Notes: generated by a model from the letters alone, not told the origin. Positions 36,183-45,048 are shown, counted from the stretch's first letter. The stretch: DNA of 64,000 nt from Pseudomonas migulae (GCF_024169315.1 NZ_JALJWR010000001.1:2315501-2379500); one strand, 5' to 3'. Program-made: numbers and translations.

Positions 36183-39100
36183 ATGACCACCACTCCCGAT
36201 CGCTCGATACCTCCTAAAGAGCGAAAGACCCTGCGCCCCAGTACCCTGGACTTTCCGGTGGTGGGCATTGGCGCGTCGGCGGGCGGCCTGCAAGCCATCA
36301 AGCTTTTCTTCGAAAACATGCCTCATGACAACCGCATGGCGTTCGTGATCATTCTTCATCTCTCCCCCGATCACCAGAGCATCGCCGACAGGATCATCCA
36401 GGAATCGACGCAGATGCCGGTGCTGCAAGTCACCGAAACGGTGTCCATCGAGAAAAACCACGTTTACGTCATTTCACCGGCGCAACGCCTGTCGATGAAC
36501 GATGGCTTTCTTGAAGTCAGCGCCTGCGAGACGCGGGAAAGCCGCCATGCCTCGATTGATTTGTTCTTCCGCGACCTGGCGGATGTGCACCGGGAACGGG
36601 CTTTCTGCGTAGTGCTGTCCGGCACCGGTTCCGACGGCGCTGTCGGCCTGTCGCGAATCAAGGAACAGGGCGGCGTCGCGCTGGCCCAGGCGCCGGAAGA
36701 CGCCGAGTTCGACGGCATGCCTCGCGCCGCCATCGACACCCGTATGGTTGACCTGGTCCTGCCGGTGGTTGAAATGCCGCAAAAGCTGCTGGAGCTGTGG
36801 CGCAACTCCCAGGAAATCAGTTTGCCCACCCCCAACGACCCCGAATTACAGACCATTGCTGCCGTTTCCGAACGCGAAGCGCTGGTGGCCGAACAAATGC
36901 TGCACGACATTCTTATTCAGTTGCGCACCGGCACCGGCCATGATTTCAAGCACTACAAACGCGCCACGGTATTGCGCCGGATCGAACGGCGGATGCAGGT
37001 CACGGCCCAGCCGGACCTCGCGGCCTACTATCGTTACCTGCAAGACAATCCGGAAGAAACCAAGGCCCTGCTCGGCGACATGCTGATCGGCGTGACCAAC
37101 TTTTTCCGCGACCGCGAAGCCTTCGAAGCGCTGGAGCGCGATGTCGTGCCGCAACTGGTCAGCGCCGCCGTGTCAGCGCAACCCGAGAAGGAAGAAATCC
37201 GGGTCTGGTCCGCCGGCTGCTCCACCGGTGAGGAAGCCTACAGCCTGGCCATGTTGCTCAGCGACCAGTTGCAACTGGACGCCAGCGCGGCGTCGATGCA
37301 GCTGTTTGCCACCGACATTGACGAACGCGCCATCAGCGTCGGCCGTGCCGGGGTGTATCCGCAAGCGATCGTGACCGACGTGCCGCCAACGCGACTGCGG
37401 CATTACTTCCTCAAGGAAGACGATCACTATCGGATCCGCAAGGAAATCCGCGAAAAGGTCCTGTTCGCCAAACACAGCCTGCTGTCCGATCCGCCGTTCT
37501 CGCAGATCGACCTGATTGTGTGCCGCAACCTGCTGATCTATCTGGATCGCGAAGTGCAGCGTGAAATCCTGCAGATGTTCCACTTCGCCCTGCGACCGGG
37601 CGGTTTCCTGTTTCTCGGTTCTTCCGAAAGTGCCGACGCGTGTCATGAACTGTTCGCCCCGGCGGACAAACGCAACCGGATCTTCCGCGCCAAGACCGGC
37701 ACCGCCAACAGCCGTCGCACCCCGACTATGCCCCGCGGCGGCTACGTGCGGACCAATGTTTCCCAGCAGCCTGCGCAAAGCAGCGTGCAGCGCAAACTGT
37801 CTTTCGCTGATATCCATCAACGTGCCATAGAGCAGTCCGCGCCACCGAGCGTGATCGTCGATGCCAACGCCGACATCCTGCACATGAGTGAAAGTGCCGG
37901 GCGCTTCCTGCGACATGTCGGTGGCGAGCTGTCGCGCAACCTGCTGACACTGATCCTGCCGGAACTGCGCCTGGAACTGCGCACCACACTGTTCCAGGTC
38001 CAGCAGAACGCGCTGTCGGTCAAATCCCGGGAGGTGCCGATCAAGCGAGATGAGCGGCGTTACCTGATCAATCTGGTCGTTCATCCCTACAAGGACGAAG
38101 GCTCGGACAGCGAGTACGCGCTGGTGATTTTCGAGGAGGTCGAAATCGACCCTTCAGAACTGGCGGCGACCACCGTGCTGCAGAACGAAAACCAGGTGCT
38201 GTCCAACCTCGAACGCGAACTGCAACGCACCAAGCTGCATTTGCAGGACACCATCGAACAGTCGGAAATTTCCAGCGAAGAACTCAAGGCCTCCAACGAG
38301 GAAATGCAGGCGATCAACGAAGAACTGCGCTCGGCCACCGAAGAACTGGAAACCAGCAAGGAAGAGCTGCAGTCGATCAACGAAGAATTGCTGACGGTCA
38401 ATTTCGAGCTGAAAACCAAGGTCGAAGAAACCGACAAGATCAACGATTACCTGACCAACCTGATCGCCTCCACCGACATTGCCACCGTGTTTGTCGACCG
38501 TGCCATGCGCATCAAGTGGTTCACCCCGCGTGCCACCGACATCTTCAGCATGTTGCCGGTGGATACCGGACGTTCCCTGCTCGATATCACCCATCGCCTG
38601 GATTACGACAACCTGGCCGGTGACGCGGCGCTGGTGTTCGAATCGCTGAACATGATCGAACGCGAAGTCAGCAGCTCCGACAACCGCTGGTACATCGCCC
38701 GACTGTTGCCTTATCGCTCCAGCGAAGACCACATCGACGGCACCGTGCTGACCTTCATCGACATCACCAAGCGTCGGGCCGCCGAAGAAGAGCTGCGCCT
38801 GGGCGAAGAGCGCATGCGCCTGGTCGCCGAAAGCACCCGCGACTACGCGATCATCACCCTCGATGAACAGGGTGTGATCACCAGTTGGAACAAAGGCGCG
38901 GAGTTGATTTTCGGCTACAACAAGGCCGAGGCCGAAGGCGCTTACTACGACTTCATTTTCTCCGCCGAGGACCGAGCGGCGGGTGTGCCGGAAAACGAAT
39001 TGCTGGCCGTGCGCAACCATGGCCGCAGCGAAGATGAACGCTGGCATCTGCACAAGGATGGCAGCCGCTTCTATTGCAGCGGCGAAGTGACCCTGCTCAG

Positions 39101-40316
39101 CGGCGACAACCTCAAAGGCTATGTGAAAATTGCCCGGGACCTGACCGGCCACAAACGCCAGCACGAAGCACAGAGCCAGGAATTGGCCGAAACCCGCAAC
39201 ACCAATTACCTCAAGGATGAGTTCTTCGCGGTCATGTCCCATGAACTCAAACATCCGCTGAACCTGATCCAGCTCAACGCCGAACTGCTGCGGCGCTTGC
39301 CGGTGACCAAGTCGTTGGCTCCGGCCGCCAAGGCGGTCAACACTATTTGCGACGCGGTCAACAGCCAGGCGCGGATCATCGACGACCTGCTGGATGTGGC
39401 CCGGGTCCGGACCGGCAAGCTCAAGTTGCAACCGGTCGCCGTCGACCTCGCCAGTGTGCTGCGCGATGTCTACACCGTCGTGCTCAATGACCAGCATGAC
39501 GTCACCGTCGAACTGTTGCTGCCAGCCGATGCGTTATGGGTCCAGGCCGACCCGACGCGCCTTGAGCAAATCATCTGGAACCTGGTAAACAACGCCCTGA
39601 AATTCACCCCGCCCAAAGGCCGCGTGCAATTGATCGCCAGCCAGTCCGGGGCCATGGTGCGGCTGGACATCAAAGACAACGGCGCCGGCATCGCCCCGGA
39701 AAACCTCGAGCATGTCTTTGACCTGTTCAGCCAGGCTGAAAAACAACACATCACTCACAACCGTGAAGGGCTGGGAATTGGCCTGTCGCTGGTACGGCAG
39801 TTGGCCGAGGCGCAACGCGGTACGGTCGAGGTGAGCTCTGCCGGGGTAGGCACGGGCTGTACGTTCACCGTCTACTTGCCACTGGCCACGACCCATGGCG
39901 AAGCACAGCCCGTCGCGGGCGTCGAGGATGCTTCCGGAAGACTCAGCGGGTTGACGATCCTGTTGGTGGACGACTCCGCAGACGTGCTGGAAACCCTGAA
40001 AATGCTGCTGGAGATGGAAGATGCGCAAGTGATTGCCTTTGACCGGCCCGTGGCAGCGCTGGACGCGGCGAAAAGCACCCGGTTCGACCTGATCATCTCG
40101 GACCTCGGCATGCCGATCATGAACGGCCACGAGCTGATGAGCGCACTGCGTCAGTTGCCGCTCGCGAGGGATGTCCCGGCCATCGCCCTGACTGGCTACG
40201 GCACCAGCAGCGACATTCAGAAGTCGCGGCAATCTGGCTTTGACCAGCACATCGGCAAACCGGTGTCCTACGATGACCTGATCAGCACCATCGAGACCCT
40301 GCGACGCCAACGCTGA
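36183..40316 (+). CDS. CheB-CheR-PAS-PAS-histidine kinase-receiver fusion
   Basis: The protein has 1377 residues. Order: CheB methylesterase (about 25-205; S in GASAGG, H in HLSPDH, D in GTGSDG), CheR methyltransferase (about 215-490; WSAGCSTGEEAYSLAM, CRNLLIYL), a long coiled coil (about 655-755), two PAS domains (about 756-870 and 880-1000), a HisKA/HATPase kinase (VMSHELKHPLNL; NLVNNALKFT; GLGIGLSLV) and a C-terminal receiver (LIISDLGMPIMNG). There is no membrane segment. Such hybrids combine esterase and methyltransferase parts with a kinase; their substrates are poorly known. ATG 36183 is preferred over a TTG 18 bases upstream. Confidence 0.93.
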   Translation: MTTTPDRSIPPKERKTLRPSTLDFPVVGIGASAGGLQAIKLFFENMPHDNRMAFVIILHLSPDHQSIADRIIQESTQMPVLQVTETVSIEKNHVYVISPAQRLSMNDGFLEVSACETRESRHASIDLFFRDLADVHRERAFCVVLSGTGSDGAVGLSRIKEQGGVALAQAPEDAEFDGMPRAAIDTRMVDLVLPVVEMPQKLLELWRNSQEISLPTPNDPELQTIAAVSEREALVAEQMLHDILIQLRTGTGHDFKHYKRATVLRRIERRMQVTAQPDLAAYYRYLQDNPEETKALLGDMLIGVTNFFRDREAFEALERDVVPQLVSAAVSAQPEKEEIRVWSAGCSTGEEAYSLAMLLSDQLQLDASAASMQLFATDIDERAISVGRAGVYPQAIVTDVPPTRLRHYFLKEDDHYRIRKEIREKVLFAKHSLLSDPPFSQIDLIVCRNLLIYLDREVQREILQMFHFALRPGGFLFLGSSESADACHELFAPADKRNRIFRAKTGTANSRRTPTMPRGGYVRTNVSQQPAQSSVQRKLSFADIHQRAIEQSAPPSVIVDANADILHMSESAGRFLRHVGGELSRNLLTLILPELRLELRTTLFQVQQNALSVKSREVPIKRDERRYLINLVVHPYKDEGSDSEYALVIFEEVEIDPSELAATTVLQNENQVLSNLERELQRTKLHLQDTIEQSEISSEELKASNEEMQAINEELRSATEELETSKEELQSINEELLTVNFELKTKVEETDKINDYLTNLIASTDIATVFVDRAMRIKWFTPRATDIFSMLPVDTGRSLLDITHRLDYDNLAGDAALVFESLNMIEREVSSSDNRWYIARLLPYRSSEDHIDGTVLTFIDITKRRAAEEELRLGEERMRLVAESTRDYAIITLDEQGVITSWNKGAELIFGYNKAEAEGAYYDFIFSAEDRAAGVPENELLAVRNHGRSEDERWHLHKDGSRFYCSGEVTLLSGDNLKGYVKIARDLTGHKRQHEAQSQELAETRNTNYLKDEFFAVMSHELKHPLNLIQLNAELLRRLPVTKSLAPAAKAVNTICDAVNSQARIIDDLLDVARVRTGKLKLQPVAVDLASVLRDVYTVVLNDQHDVTVELLLPADALWVQADPTRLEQIIWNLVNNALKFTPPKGRVQLIASQSGAMVRLDIKDNGAGIAPENLEHVFDLFSQAEKQHITHNREGLGIGLSLVRQLAEAQRGTVEVSSAGVGTGCTFTVYLPLATTHGEAQPVAGVEDASGRLSGLTILLVDDSADVLETLKMLLEMEDAQVIAFDRPVAALDAAKSTRFDLIISDLGMPIMNGHELMSALRQLPLARDVPAIALTGYGTSSDIQKSRQSGFDQHIGKPVSYDDLISTIETLRRQR

Positions 40317-40323
40317 GTCGCGC

Positions 40324-40863
40324 TCAGTTCAGATAGTCGCGCTGCACACAGGCGCGCCAGTCGATCGCCTGCCTGAGTCGTTCCTTGTGAGCGGTCCAGA
40401 CCGTGGGATCAACCCTGGTGGAGCGCATCAATACGAGCATGGCCTCCTTGGCGGCCAGATACTCTGACCAGGCATCCTCAGACCTGAGCTTCAAGCGTTC
40501 ACGCTCGGTCATCTCCATTCGGCGCAACGCGATGACCGACTCATCGGTGATCACCGGCCCCAACGTCAGTTGCACCCGGTGCGGCGCGACGAACGCCTGA
40601 GTGTCCGCCACAATCTCCCTCGCCCGCTGGGTCCCCCACTTCAATGCTGCGCAGTAAGGCTCACCGACGTTGCGGTCATGATGTTCCTCGCAAATCGGCC
40701 AGCCATCAGCGCCGTAGACACCTAAAAAAACCTGGGTAACCCCTTCAACACTGACCCGCGCATGCACCTCGATCTGCACACCGTTGCCCAGCACCTCTTC
40801 GTGAGTGTGCAGAGGCAGTCGCATGTTGGTCCATAACCAGAATTGGGCGCCTCTGCGTCGCAT
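40324..40863 (-). CDS. Hypothetical protein, 179 residues
   Basis: I do not recognise a family. Start 40863 has AAGGAG upstream. There are no membrane spans or signal peptide. The N-terminal half is beta-like (NGVQIEVHARVSVEGVTQVFLGVYG) and the C-terminal half is helical and charged (RRMEMTERERLKLRSEDAWSEYLAAKEA), with four cysteines in total missing any CxxC pairing. It is convergent with the large fusion kinase, only eight bases away, and lies beside tRNA-Arg(CCT), so it could be an accessory gene. Confidence 0.7.
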   Translation of the reverse strand: MRRRGAQFWLWTNMRLPLHTHEEVLGNGVQIEVHARVSVEGVTQVFLGVYGADGWPICEEHHDRNVGEPYCAALKWGTQRAREIVADTQAFVAPHRVQLTLGPVITDESVIALRRMEMTERERLKLRSEDAWSEYLAAKEAMLVLMRSTRVDPTVWTAHKERLRQAIDWRACVQRDYLN

Positions 40864-40943
40864 CGATTTCGCTCCTTGAGTTGTCTCTGGAGTAAGGCAC
40901 AGCAATGGGCGTCTTTCCAATGTTGGTCGTCGGGTGATTGCCC

Positions 40944-40987
40944 ATGAAAAAGCCCCGCCGGATGCAGGATCCTGGCGGGGCTTTTTT
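40944..40987. terminator. Hairpin terminator before tRNA-Arg(CCT)
   Basis: AAAAAGCCCCGCC and GGCGGGGCTTTTTT pair around GGATGCAGGATCCT. It lies just beyond the 3' end of the minus-strand tRNA gene and so most likely ends that transcript. Confidence 0.9.
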
Positions 40988-41011
40988 GTCAGCCGAAGGG
41001 CTGGAATTTGA

Positions 41012-41088
41012 TGGTGTCCCAGGGCAGGTTCGAACTGCCAACCTTCCCCTTAGGAGGGGGATGCTCTATCCAATTGAGCTACTGAGAC
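41012..41088 (-). tRNA. tRNA-Arg, anticodon CCT
   Basis: It has 77 bases including the encoded CCA. The acceptor GTCTCAG pairs with CTGGGAC (one T-G pair), the discriminator is A, and the anticodon loop is CTCCTAA with anticodon CCT at 41054-41052. The T loop is GTTCGAACC-type. It decodes AGG. Confidence 0.97.
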
Positions 41089-41222
41089 ACAAGTCGTCCG
41101 CGAGAAAACGCGGTGCGATGGACGGCGTGCATGTTAACGGGCGGGTCTGCGTTTGTCATGTCGTCCTTAGCGCTTTTTAAGTGTAGGCAGGCGCCCCTCG
41201 ACTGCGAGAGATTTGTTTACCG

Positions 41223-41272
41223 TGCAAATTGCATCACCGCAAAAAGCCATCATTGCAAATTGCAATGATGGC
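41223..41272 (+). promoter_or_regulatory. Tandem TGCAAATTGCA palindromic sites (candidate enhancer)
   Basis: TGCAAATTGCA occurs at 41223-41233 and 41254-41264, exactly 31 bp (three helical turns) apart. The second copy is the centre of a longer inverted repeat with 12-bp arms at 41246-41272. The sites lie about 95-135 bp upstream of the expected start from the sigma-54 promoter at 41331, the usual place for an enhancer-binding activator. Confidence 0.7.
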
Positions 41273-41330
41273 ACTTCTGATGAATACCCTAATTTGTTGT
41301 TTTTAAAGGATTTAATAGGCGTTAAACTCT

Positions 41331-41346
41331 TGGCACGTCGGGTGCT
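41331..41346 (+). promoter_or_regulatory. Sigma-54 promoter of a two-gene small-protein operon
   Basis: TGGCACG-TCGG-GTGCT has the GG and GC dinucleotides at the 12-bp step and differs from consensus only in the first T of TTGCT. The predicted start is near 41357, followed by GGAGG and ATG 41382. Confidence 0.82.
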
Positions 41347-41381
41347 TTAGCTGTTCTCAAAGAACAACGGAGGCCAGCCTC

Positions 41382-41615
41382 ATGAACAGCGCCCTTTTAC
41401 TCTCGAACGCGATCGCTCTGGCGGTCTTGCTGGGTTTTCACTTTTCCCCCGAGAGCGGCGCCGAGCCGGTCGCCCAACGCATGCCCCATTACCTTCAAGT
41501 ACAGAGGGCGCCGCAATTGGCAGTGCTGAGTGATCAGCACGGCTTTGTCAGTCAGGAAGTGAGCCAGGAAAATATCCTGCTGCCGGCGCAATCTTCACAA
41601 CGCCTGGTATTTTGA
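41382..41615 (+). CDS. Small exported or membrane-anchored protein, 77 residues
   Basis: No family is recognised. GGAGG eight bases upstream supports the start. The first 20 residues are hydrophobic (ALLLSNAIALAVLLGFHF), forming a signal peptide or single anchor. The rest is polar, with glutamine-rich stretches (HYLQVQRAPQLAVLSDQHG, SQEVSQENI), and no cysteine. It is the first gene behind a sigma-54 promoter with tandem upstream palindromes and is followed after 23 bp by another tiny membrane protein. Confidence 0.75.
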   Translation: MNSALLLSNAIALAVLLGFHFSPESGAEPVAQRMPHYLQVQRAPQLAVLSDQHGFVSQEVSQENILLPAQSSQRLVF

Positions 41616-41638
41616 ACAATCCCCTTCAGGAGCACAGC

Positions 41639-41818
41639 ATGTCCAAATCAGCCGCAGGATTTTTCGTCCTTGCCCTACTGAGCGGCATTCTTCATTTGTC
41701 ACTGGTCCAGGACTCGATTGTCACCCTGCCCCTGATTGCCTGCGGTGTTTTCAGTGCGCTGTTCGTGCTGGCGCTGGTCGCTGGGCGCAAGATCAAGTTT
41801 GATCCGGTCTTGCGCTGA
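41639..41818 (+). CDS. Small two-span membrane protein, 59 residues
   Basis: AGGAG lies before ATG 41639; an in-frame ATG at 41612 has no ribosome site and overlaps the previous gene. Two hydrophobic segments (residues about 6-23 and 29-48) are separated by VQDSI, and the C-terminus (RKIKFDPVLR) is basic and probably cytoplasmic. No family is recognised. It is co-transcribed with the 77-residue protein and is likely to act with it in the inner membrane. Confidence 0.75.
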   Translation: MSKSAAGFFVLALLSGILHLSLVQDSIVTLPLIACGVFSALFVLALVAGRKIKFDPVLR

Positions 41819-42323
41819 CGCGCAACAGACTCAACAGACGGGCAGCACAACGCGCAGCTGCCCTCTCGTAATCATCCGCCGCCTCCCCCTTCGAAGCGTT
41901 TCGCCTGCAGACGCTCAAGTAAATCAGTCTGCCATCCATCCTGAAATAGCCCTTATGCCGTGGTTGCCACTAGTAAATCGGCCATTTGCCACTATCCTGT
42001 AAAGGTAAGGAATCGTGATCGACTCCGCATAGCATGTACCTTCAGGTGTCTTCGGACATTACCTGTCGGGCTACAGGACGCGGCCAGAGAGGCGGATGGA
42101 GCAGACTTTTCAAACCAGTCCGCATTTCTGATAATTGGTGCTGGCATAACGCCGGCATCCGGTTCAATATTTGTCACAGAATTGACGCCAATGAACTGGC
42201 TTCTTTGAGGCATGATGCGAGCCTCTATCAATTCAGGTTGAACATTTGGCCAGAGTCCTTGTCCTATCAGACATCGTGCGGCCAATCCCGAGAACCGCTC
42301 CCCTGAACTAACCGGTTAAATAT
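41819..42323. other. 505-bp upstream region of amrZ
   Basis: No gene is supported: the open frames here have no ribosome sites and mismatched codon use. GGCATAACGCCGGCAT at 42143-42158 resembles the AmrZ binding pattern as I remember it, and GGCCATTTGCC near 41980 could be a second site. GAACAT-N16-TCCTA near 42240 is a weak match to an AlgU promoter. The length suits a heavily regulated promoter. Confidence 0.5.
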
Positions 42324-42650
42324 ATGCGCCCATTGAAACAGGCAATTTATTCCAGCCGTACGGCTGACAAGTTCGTCGTACGTCTGCCAGACGGAATGCG
42401 TGAACGCATTGCCGAGGTGGCTCGCAATCATCATCGCAGCATGAACTCCGAAATCATTGCGCGCCTTGAGCAGAGTCTTATTCAGGAAGGCGCGCTGGGC
42501 GAAGAGTTGAGCATGCGCCTGGACAGCCCGGAGCTGTCACTGCACGAACGCGAACTGCTGCAACGCTTCCGCCAACTTTCCCATCGCCAGCAAAACGCAC
42601 TCGTTTCGCTGATTGCCCATGACGCCGAAATGGCCGCAGACGCTTCCTGA
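42324..42650 (+). CDS. amrZ: Ribbon-helix-helix regulator AmrZ (AlgZ)
   Basis: The protein has 108 residues. The N-terminal Arc-like domain includes [20 protein letters not shown] and [19 protein letters not shown]. The C-terminal [18 protein letters not shown] is the AmrZ tetramerisation part. It matches AmrZ of P. aeruginosa nearly throughout. It controls alginate, flagella and cyclic di-GMP genes and represses itself; in P. fluorescens it is a repressor of fleQ and motility. It is monocistronic with a terminator. Confidence 0.96.
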   Translation: MRPLKQAIYSSRTADKFVVRLPDGMRERIAEVARNHHRSMNSEIIARLEQSLIQEGALGEELSMRLDSPELSLHERELLQRFRQLSHRQQNALVSLIAHDAEMAADAS

Positions 42651-42665
42651 TTCATCCGAAAGCTC

Positions 42666-42692
42666 AAGCCAGCTAATTGCTGGCTTTTTTTT
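42666..42692 (+). terminator. Terminator of amrZ
   Basis: AGCCAGC pairs with GCTGGCT around TAATT, with eight T bases following. A further small inverted repeat (GCCTGAAATTCAGGC) comes directly after. Confidence 0.9.
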
Positions 42693-42709
42693 GCCTGAAA
42701 TTCAGGCAA

Positions 42710-42738
42710 AAAAAACCCGCCGATGGCGGGTTTTTTTA
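42710..42738 (-). terminator. Terminator of mgtE
   Basis: AAACCCGCC and GGCGGGTTT pair around GAT, with A and T runs on both sides; it lies 11 bp beyond the mgtE stop. Confidence 0.92.
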
Positions 42739-42748
42739 CGTCTGGAAA

Positions 42749-44191
42749 TCAGAGCAGGAAGATAGTCGCCAGTCCCAGGAAGATGAAGAAGCCGCCACTG
42801 TCGGTCATGGCGGTAATCATCACACTGGCACCCATCGCCGGATCGCGCCCCATCTTCGCCAGGGTCATGGGAATCAACACCCCCATCAGCGCCGCCAGCA
42901 ACAGGTTAAGCGTCATGGCCGCGGTCATCACCACGCCCAGCGACCAACTGCCATACAGCATGTAGGCGACAACACCGATCACCCCGCCCCACACCAGACC
43001 ATTGATCAGGCCAACGGCCAATTCCTTGCGCATCAGGCGCGACGTGTTGCCGGTGCTCACCTGGTCCAGCGCCATGGCGCGAACGATCATGGTGATGGTC
43101 TGGTTACCCGAGTTGCCACCGATACCCGCTACGATCGGCATCAATGCCGCGAGCGCCACCAGCTTCTCGATCGAACCTTCGAACAAACCGATCACGCGGG
43201 AGGCAATGAACGCGGTGATCAGGTTCACCGCCAGCCAGGCCCAGCGGTTACGCAGGGATTTCCAGACCGACGCGAAAATATCTTCTTCTTCCCGCAGACC
43301 CGCCATGTTGAGAACTTCGTTTTCGCTCTCTTCACGAATCAGGTCGACCATTTCATCGATGGTCAGACGGCCGATCAGCTTGCCGTTCTTGTCGACCACA
43401 GGCGCCGAAATCAAGTCGTAACGTTCGAACGCCTGTGCGGCATCGTAGGCGTCTTCGTCCGGGTGAAAACTCACCGGGTCGCTGGCCATGACTTCCGAAA
43501 CCTGTTTTTCCGGGTCATTGACCAGCAGACGCTTGATTGGCAACACGCCCTTGAGCACGCCGTCGTAATCGACCACAAACAGTTTGTCGGTGTGGCCCGG
43601 CAGCTCCTTGAGGCGACGCAGGTAACGCAATACCACTTCGAGACTGACATCCTCACGGATCGTCACCATCTCGAAGTCCATCAGCGCACCGACCTGCTCC
43701 TCGTCATAGGACAACGCGGAGCGAACGCGCTCACGCTGTTGACCGTCGAGGGTTTCCATCAGCTCGTGGACGACGTCTCGCGGCAGCTCGGAGGCCAGGT
43801 CAGCCAGTTCGTCGGCATCCATGTCCTTGGCGGCAGCCAGGAGTTCATGATCGTCCATGTCGGCGATCAGGGTTTCACGAACCGAGTCGGAGACTTCAAG
43901 CAGGATGTCGCCGTCGCGATCAGCCTTGACCAGTTGCCAGAGCGTCAGACGATCGTCCAGCGGCAAGGCTTCAAGAATGTAGGCGACGTCGGCGGAGTGC
44001 AGGTCATCGAGCTTGCGCTGCAGCTCGACCAGGTTCTGCCGGTGAACCAGGTTCTCGACCCGGTCGTGATGCGGGCCTTCCTGACGATGAGTCAGGTCTT
44101 CGACCACCCGCTGACGCTGCAACAGCTCAACGACTTGAGCGAGGCGGTCCTGCAGGCTTTCTTGCGTTTTCTTTACTTCAACTTCAGACAT
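42749..44191 (-). CDS. mgtE: Magnesium transporter MgtE
   Basis: The protein has 480 residues. An N-terminal superhelical domain (about 30-160) precedes two CBS domains (about 160-285; SEVMASDPVSFHPDEDAYDAAQAF, APVVDKNGKLIGRL). Five membrane spans follow, with the selectivity motif PIVAGIGGNSGNQT. It is a magnesium-gated inner-membrane channel; the cytoplasmic domains sense internal magnesium and close the pore. The start at 44191 has GGAG upstream. Confidence 0.95.
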   Translation of the reverse strand: MSEVEVKKTQESLQDRLAQVVELLQRQRVVEDLTHRQEGPHHDRVENLVHRQNLVELQRKLDDLHSADVAYILEALPLDDRLTLWQLVKADRDGDILLEVSDSVRETLIADMDDHELLAAAKDMDADELADLASELPRDVVHELMETLDGQQRERVRSALSYDEEQVGALMDFEMVTIREDVSLEVVLRYLRRLKELPGHTDKLFVVDYDGVLKGVLPIKRLLVNDPEKQVSEVMASDPVSFHPDEDAYDAAQAFERYDLISAPVVDKNGKLIGRLTIDEMVDLIREESENEVLNMAGLREEEDIFASVWKSLRNRWAWLAVNLITAFIASRVIGLFEGSIEKLVALAALMPIVAGIGGNSGNQTITMIVRAMALDQVSTGNTSRLMRKELAVGLINGLVWGGVIGVVAYMLYGSWSLGVVMTAAMTLNLLLAALMGVLIPMTLAKMGRDPAMGASVMITAMTDSGGFFIFLGLATIFLL

Positions 44192-44510
44192 AGGCGAACT
44201 CCACTCCCAGCAGCGGGGCACGCCGGAAGGATCAATCAGTCAATTCATGATTGGAAAAACGGTTTACTGAGTTACTACTGGGTAAGTCCATGGAGGTATT
44301 CCACAAGCCCCGGCGGGGCTGACGGGCGCAATGATACACCGCCCGACGGTTTTAAACGTTAAAAAATCTCGGCTGAAACAAGCGCTTGCGAGACAAACCT
44401 GAGCGCCATCCTGATCCATGAAAATGCGACGACTCATTCTGAAAAGAAAACACACCACCCCTGAAAAATGTAACGGCTACCCTGAGTCAGACCGTCATGG
44501 AGGACGTTTG
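44192..44510. other. Intergenic region between divergent mgtE and a DUF4124-like gene
   Basis: No gene is supported. GCCCCGGCGGGGC near 44308-44320 could form a small hairpin in the mgtE leader, and GCAATGATACACCGCCC is nearby. No M-box structure was recognised. Confidence 0.45.
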
Positions 44511-45029
44511 ATGCTATTGAATGCACAGTATTTTTTGCTGATCGCCCTGCTCTGCCTGCCGCTCGAGGCATTTGCTGCAACCGTTCACCGATGCGAAGCA
44601 GCCAATGGTCGCATCACCTTCACCACATTGAGCTGTGGGGCCGGTGACAGCCTTTCGCTGCAGGAAGTGCGCACCTTTACTCCCGGCACCGCGGTAGCCC
44701 TTATGCCGGAAGCAGACACGCATGAAACATCGGGTATGAAAATCAAAAGGAGGGAGCCGACAGTCGTCGGCCAGGCCGAGGACAAATGCGGGAACGTGAT
44801 TAATGCGCGGGAGCGACGGGAAGCAATCATCAATCAACGGGTGGTTGCCGGCATGAGTCAGCAGGATGTCGAAAGCGCACTCGGCAAGCCCGACAAGGTC
44901 ACTGTTCGCAATTCGGCCACAAGCTATCGTTACGACACCAAGCGGGGTCGCAGTGCTCACGTCGAGTTCGATGAGAAAGGATGCACCAAGGGAAAAGCCA
45001 AAACCCAGACGGCAAAAAGCCCGCGTTAA
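44511..45029 (+). CDS. Periplasmic DUF4124-like protein
   Basis: The protein has 172 residues. GGAGG before ATG 44511 sets the start. A signal peptide (FLLIALLCLPLEAFA) ends near residue 22, followed by TVHRCEAANGRITFTTLSC, the cysteine-bearing pattern of DUF4124 domains. A later segment, VVAGMSQQDVESALGKPDKV, resembles the SmpA/OmlA fold. Its last codons form part of the terminator stem. Function is unknown; it is likely a small envelope protein. Confidence 0.8.
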   Translation: MLLNAQYFLLIALLCLPLEAFAATVHRCEAANGRITFTTLSCGAGDSLSLQEVRTFTPGTAVALMPEADTHETSGMKIKRREPTVVGQAEDKCGNVINARERREAIINQRVVAGMSQQDVESALGKPDKVTVRNSATSYRYDTKRGRSAHVEFDEKGCTKGKAKTQTAKSPR

Positions 45030-45042
45030 ACGCGGGCTTTTT
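45014..45042 (+). terminator. Terminator overlapping the end of the DUF4124-like gene
   Basis: AAAAAGCCCGCG pairs with CGCGGGCTTTTT. The stop codon TAA lies in the five-base loop, so the stem encodes the final residues (K-S-P-R). Confidence 0.92.
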
Positions 45043-45048
45043 GGTGTT

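Noticed and set aside
41012..41088. Phage attachment site at tRNA-Arg(CCT)
   Set aside because: I saw no direct repeat of the tRNA 3' end nearby and no integrase gene in the window.
41960..42306. Two small frames upstream of amrZ
   Set aside because: There is no ribosome site, codon use is unlike the neighbours, and they overlap one another and the likely promoter.
44192..44510. Magnesium riboswitch in front of mgtE
   Set aside because: No M-box conserved blocks were found in the minus-strand leader; only a small GC hairpin.
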